From the NCBI GenBank assembly GCA_050485385.1, contig JBJHBG010000174.1, positions 1 to 5,793 of the forward strand: a DNA stretch of 5,793 nt, given 5' to 3'. Both the position numbers and the translations under genes were made by a program. Positions 5,542 to 5,793 of the stretch are shown here, one piece after another (the stretch's first letter is position 1; each line of letters starts with the position of its first letter). Source of the DNA: RECO01 sp050485385. Its GTDB lineage: Bacteria; Pseudomonadota; Alphaproteobacteria; Geminicoccales; Geminicoccaceae. The notes under the pieces were generated by a model. That model ran no database searches. It was not told where the DNA came from and worked only from the letters and a program-made list of their open reading frames with translations.

Positions 5542-5793
5542 GCGTCCGCCTCGTGGTCGAGCCGGCTCCGTTCGCCTGGACGCTGGGCCGCGTCGAGGAC
5601 GGCCGCCTTGCCCAGGTGCGCGTGCTCGACCGTATCGACGGCGTGGAGGAAGGGTTGTTCGTCGCCCGGCTGACACGCCTTGCCCCCGACCTCGGCGGTG
5701 CCTTCGTCGATGCCGGCGGCCTCGACGTGCTGGTTCGCCTGCCGGCCCGGCTGCGCCGCCAGCGGCCGGCCGAGGGCACGCGCCTGCTGGTCC
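5538..5793 (+). CDS. ribonuclease E/G family protein, N-terminal 85 residues (partial)
   Basis: The frame is open from TTG 5538 to the right edge. The visible region reads VEDGRLAQVRVLDR, then GLFVARLTRLAPDLGGAFVDAG, then LDVLVRLPARL. This corresponds to the start of RNase E/G: a short beta-rich segment followed by the S1-interrupting motif G-x-[IVF]-[YFV]-x-[GA]-[KR]-[VL]-x-R-[VL]-x-P-x-[LM]-x-[AG]-A-F-V-D. The family comprises endoribonucleases for rRNA, tRNA and mRNA processing. The TTG overlaps the maf stop (TTGA), with GGGGCGAGG just upstream; a GTG at 5553 is an alternative start. The catalytic Asp residues and the zinc link lie beyond the window. In alphaproteobacteria the gene after infA-maf is usually a short RNase G-like protein, but rne and rng cannot be told apart here. 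Confidence 0.82.
   Translation, partial: MSVRLVVEPAPFAWTLGRVEDGRLAQVRVLDRIDGVEEGLFVARLTRLAPDLGGAFVDAGGLDVLVRLPARLRRQRPAEGTRLLV

Noticed and set aside
4948..5676. Minus-strand open frame of 242 codons opposite maf and the RNase gene
   Set aside because: It spans the maf and RNase E/G coding regions, both clear from conserved motifs, and has no motif of its own.

Overview
This window is a GC-rich chromosomal segment from an alphaproteobacterium, most likely Rhodospirillales-like. The inference rests on the gene order murA, DUF2948, hisD, UPF0262, low-molecular-weight phosphatase, infA, maf, RNase E/G, which I know from this class, and on the presence of the DUF2948 and UPF0262 families. It comes from a draft assembly, because a run of ten Ns interrupts hisD.

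Layout. Bases 1-99 are the C-terminus of a CoxM-type FAD-binding subunit of a molybdenum hydroxylase, followed by a strong intrinsic terminator (123-151). A complete tRNA-Thr(GGU) gene lies on the minus strand (189-263), convergent with coxM. A very basic 53-residue protein (322-483) then begins the rightward block. murA (536-1801), a DUF2948 gene (1798-2286), hisD (2289-3598), a UPF0262 gene (3595-4095) and a low-molecular-weight phosphatase/arsenate reductase-like gene (4101-4544, TTG start) follow with ATGA overlaps or gaps of 2-5 bases, which suggests one translationally coupled operon. A gap of 192 bases with a hairpin precedes a second tight cluster: infA (4737-4955), maf (4957-5541) and the first 85 codons of an RNase E/G-type gene (5538 to the window edge, TTG start).

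Function. The genes are mostly housekeeping: first committed step of peptidoglycan synthesis (MurA), last step of histidine synthesis (HisD), translation initiation (IF-1), nucleotide house-cleaning (Maf) and RNA processing (RNase E/G). They do not form one pathway; their adjacency is a lineage-level synteny. The poorly understood members are the 53-residue basic protein, the DUF2948 protein, the UPF0262 protein and the phosphatase.

I found no mobile element, CRISPR array, phage or defence module, and no evidence of an undescribed system. The most useful observations are that the hisD break is an assembly artefact that can be resolved to two missing bases, that the DUF2948 protein carries an acidic, cysteine-bearing loop, and that the phosphatase keeps a C-x5-R loop but with an unusual sequence and start codon.
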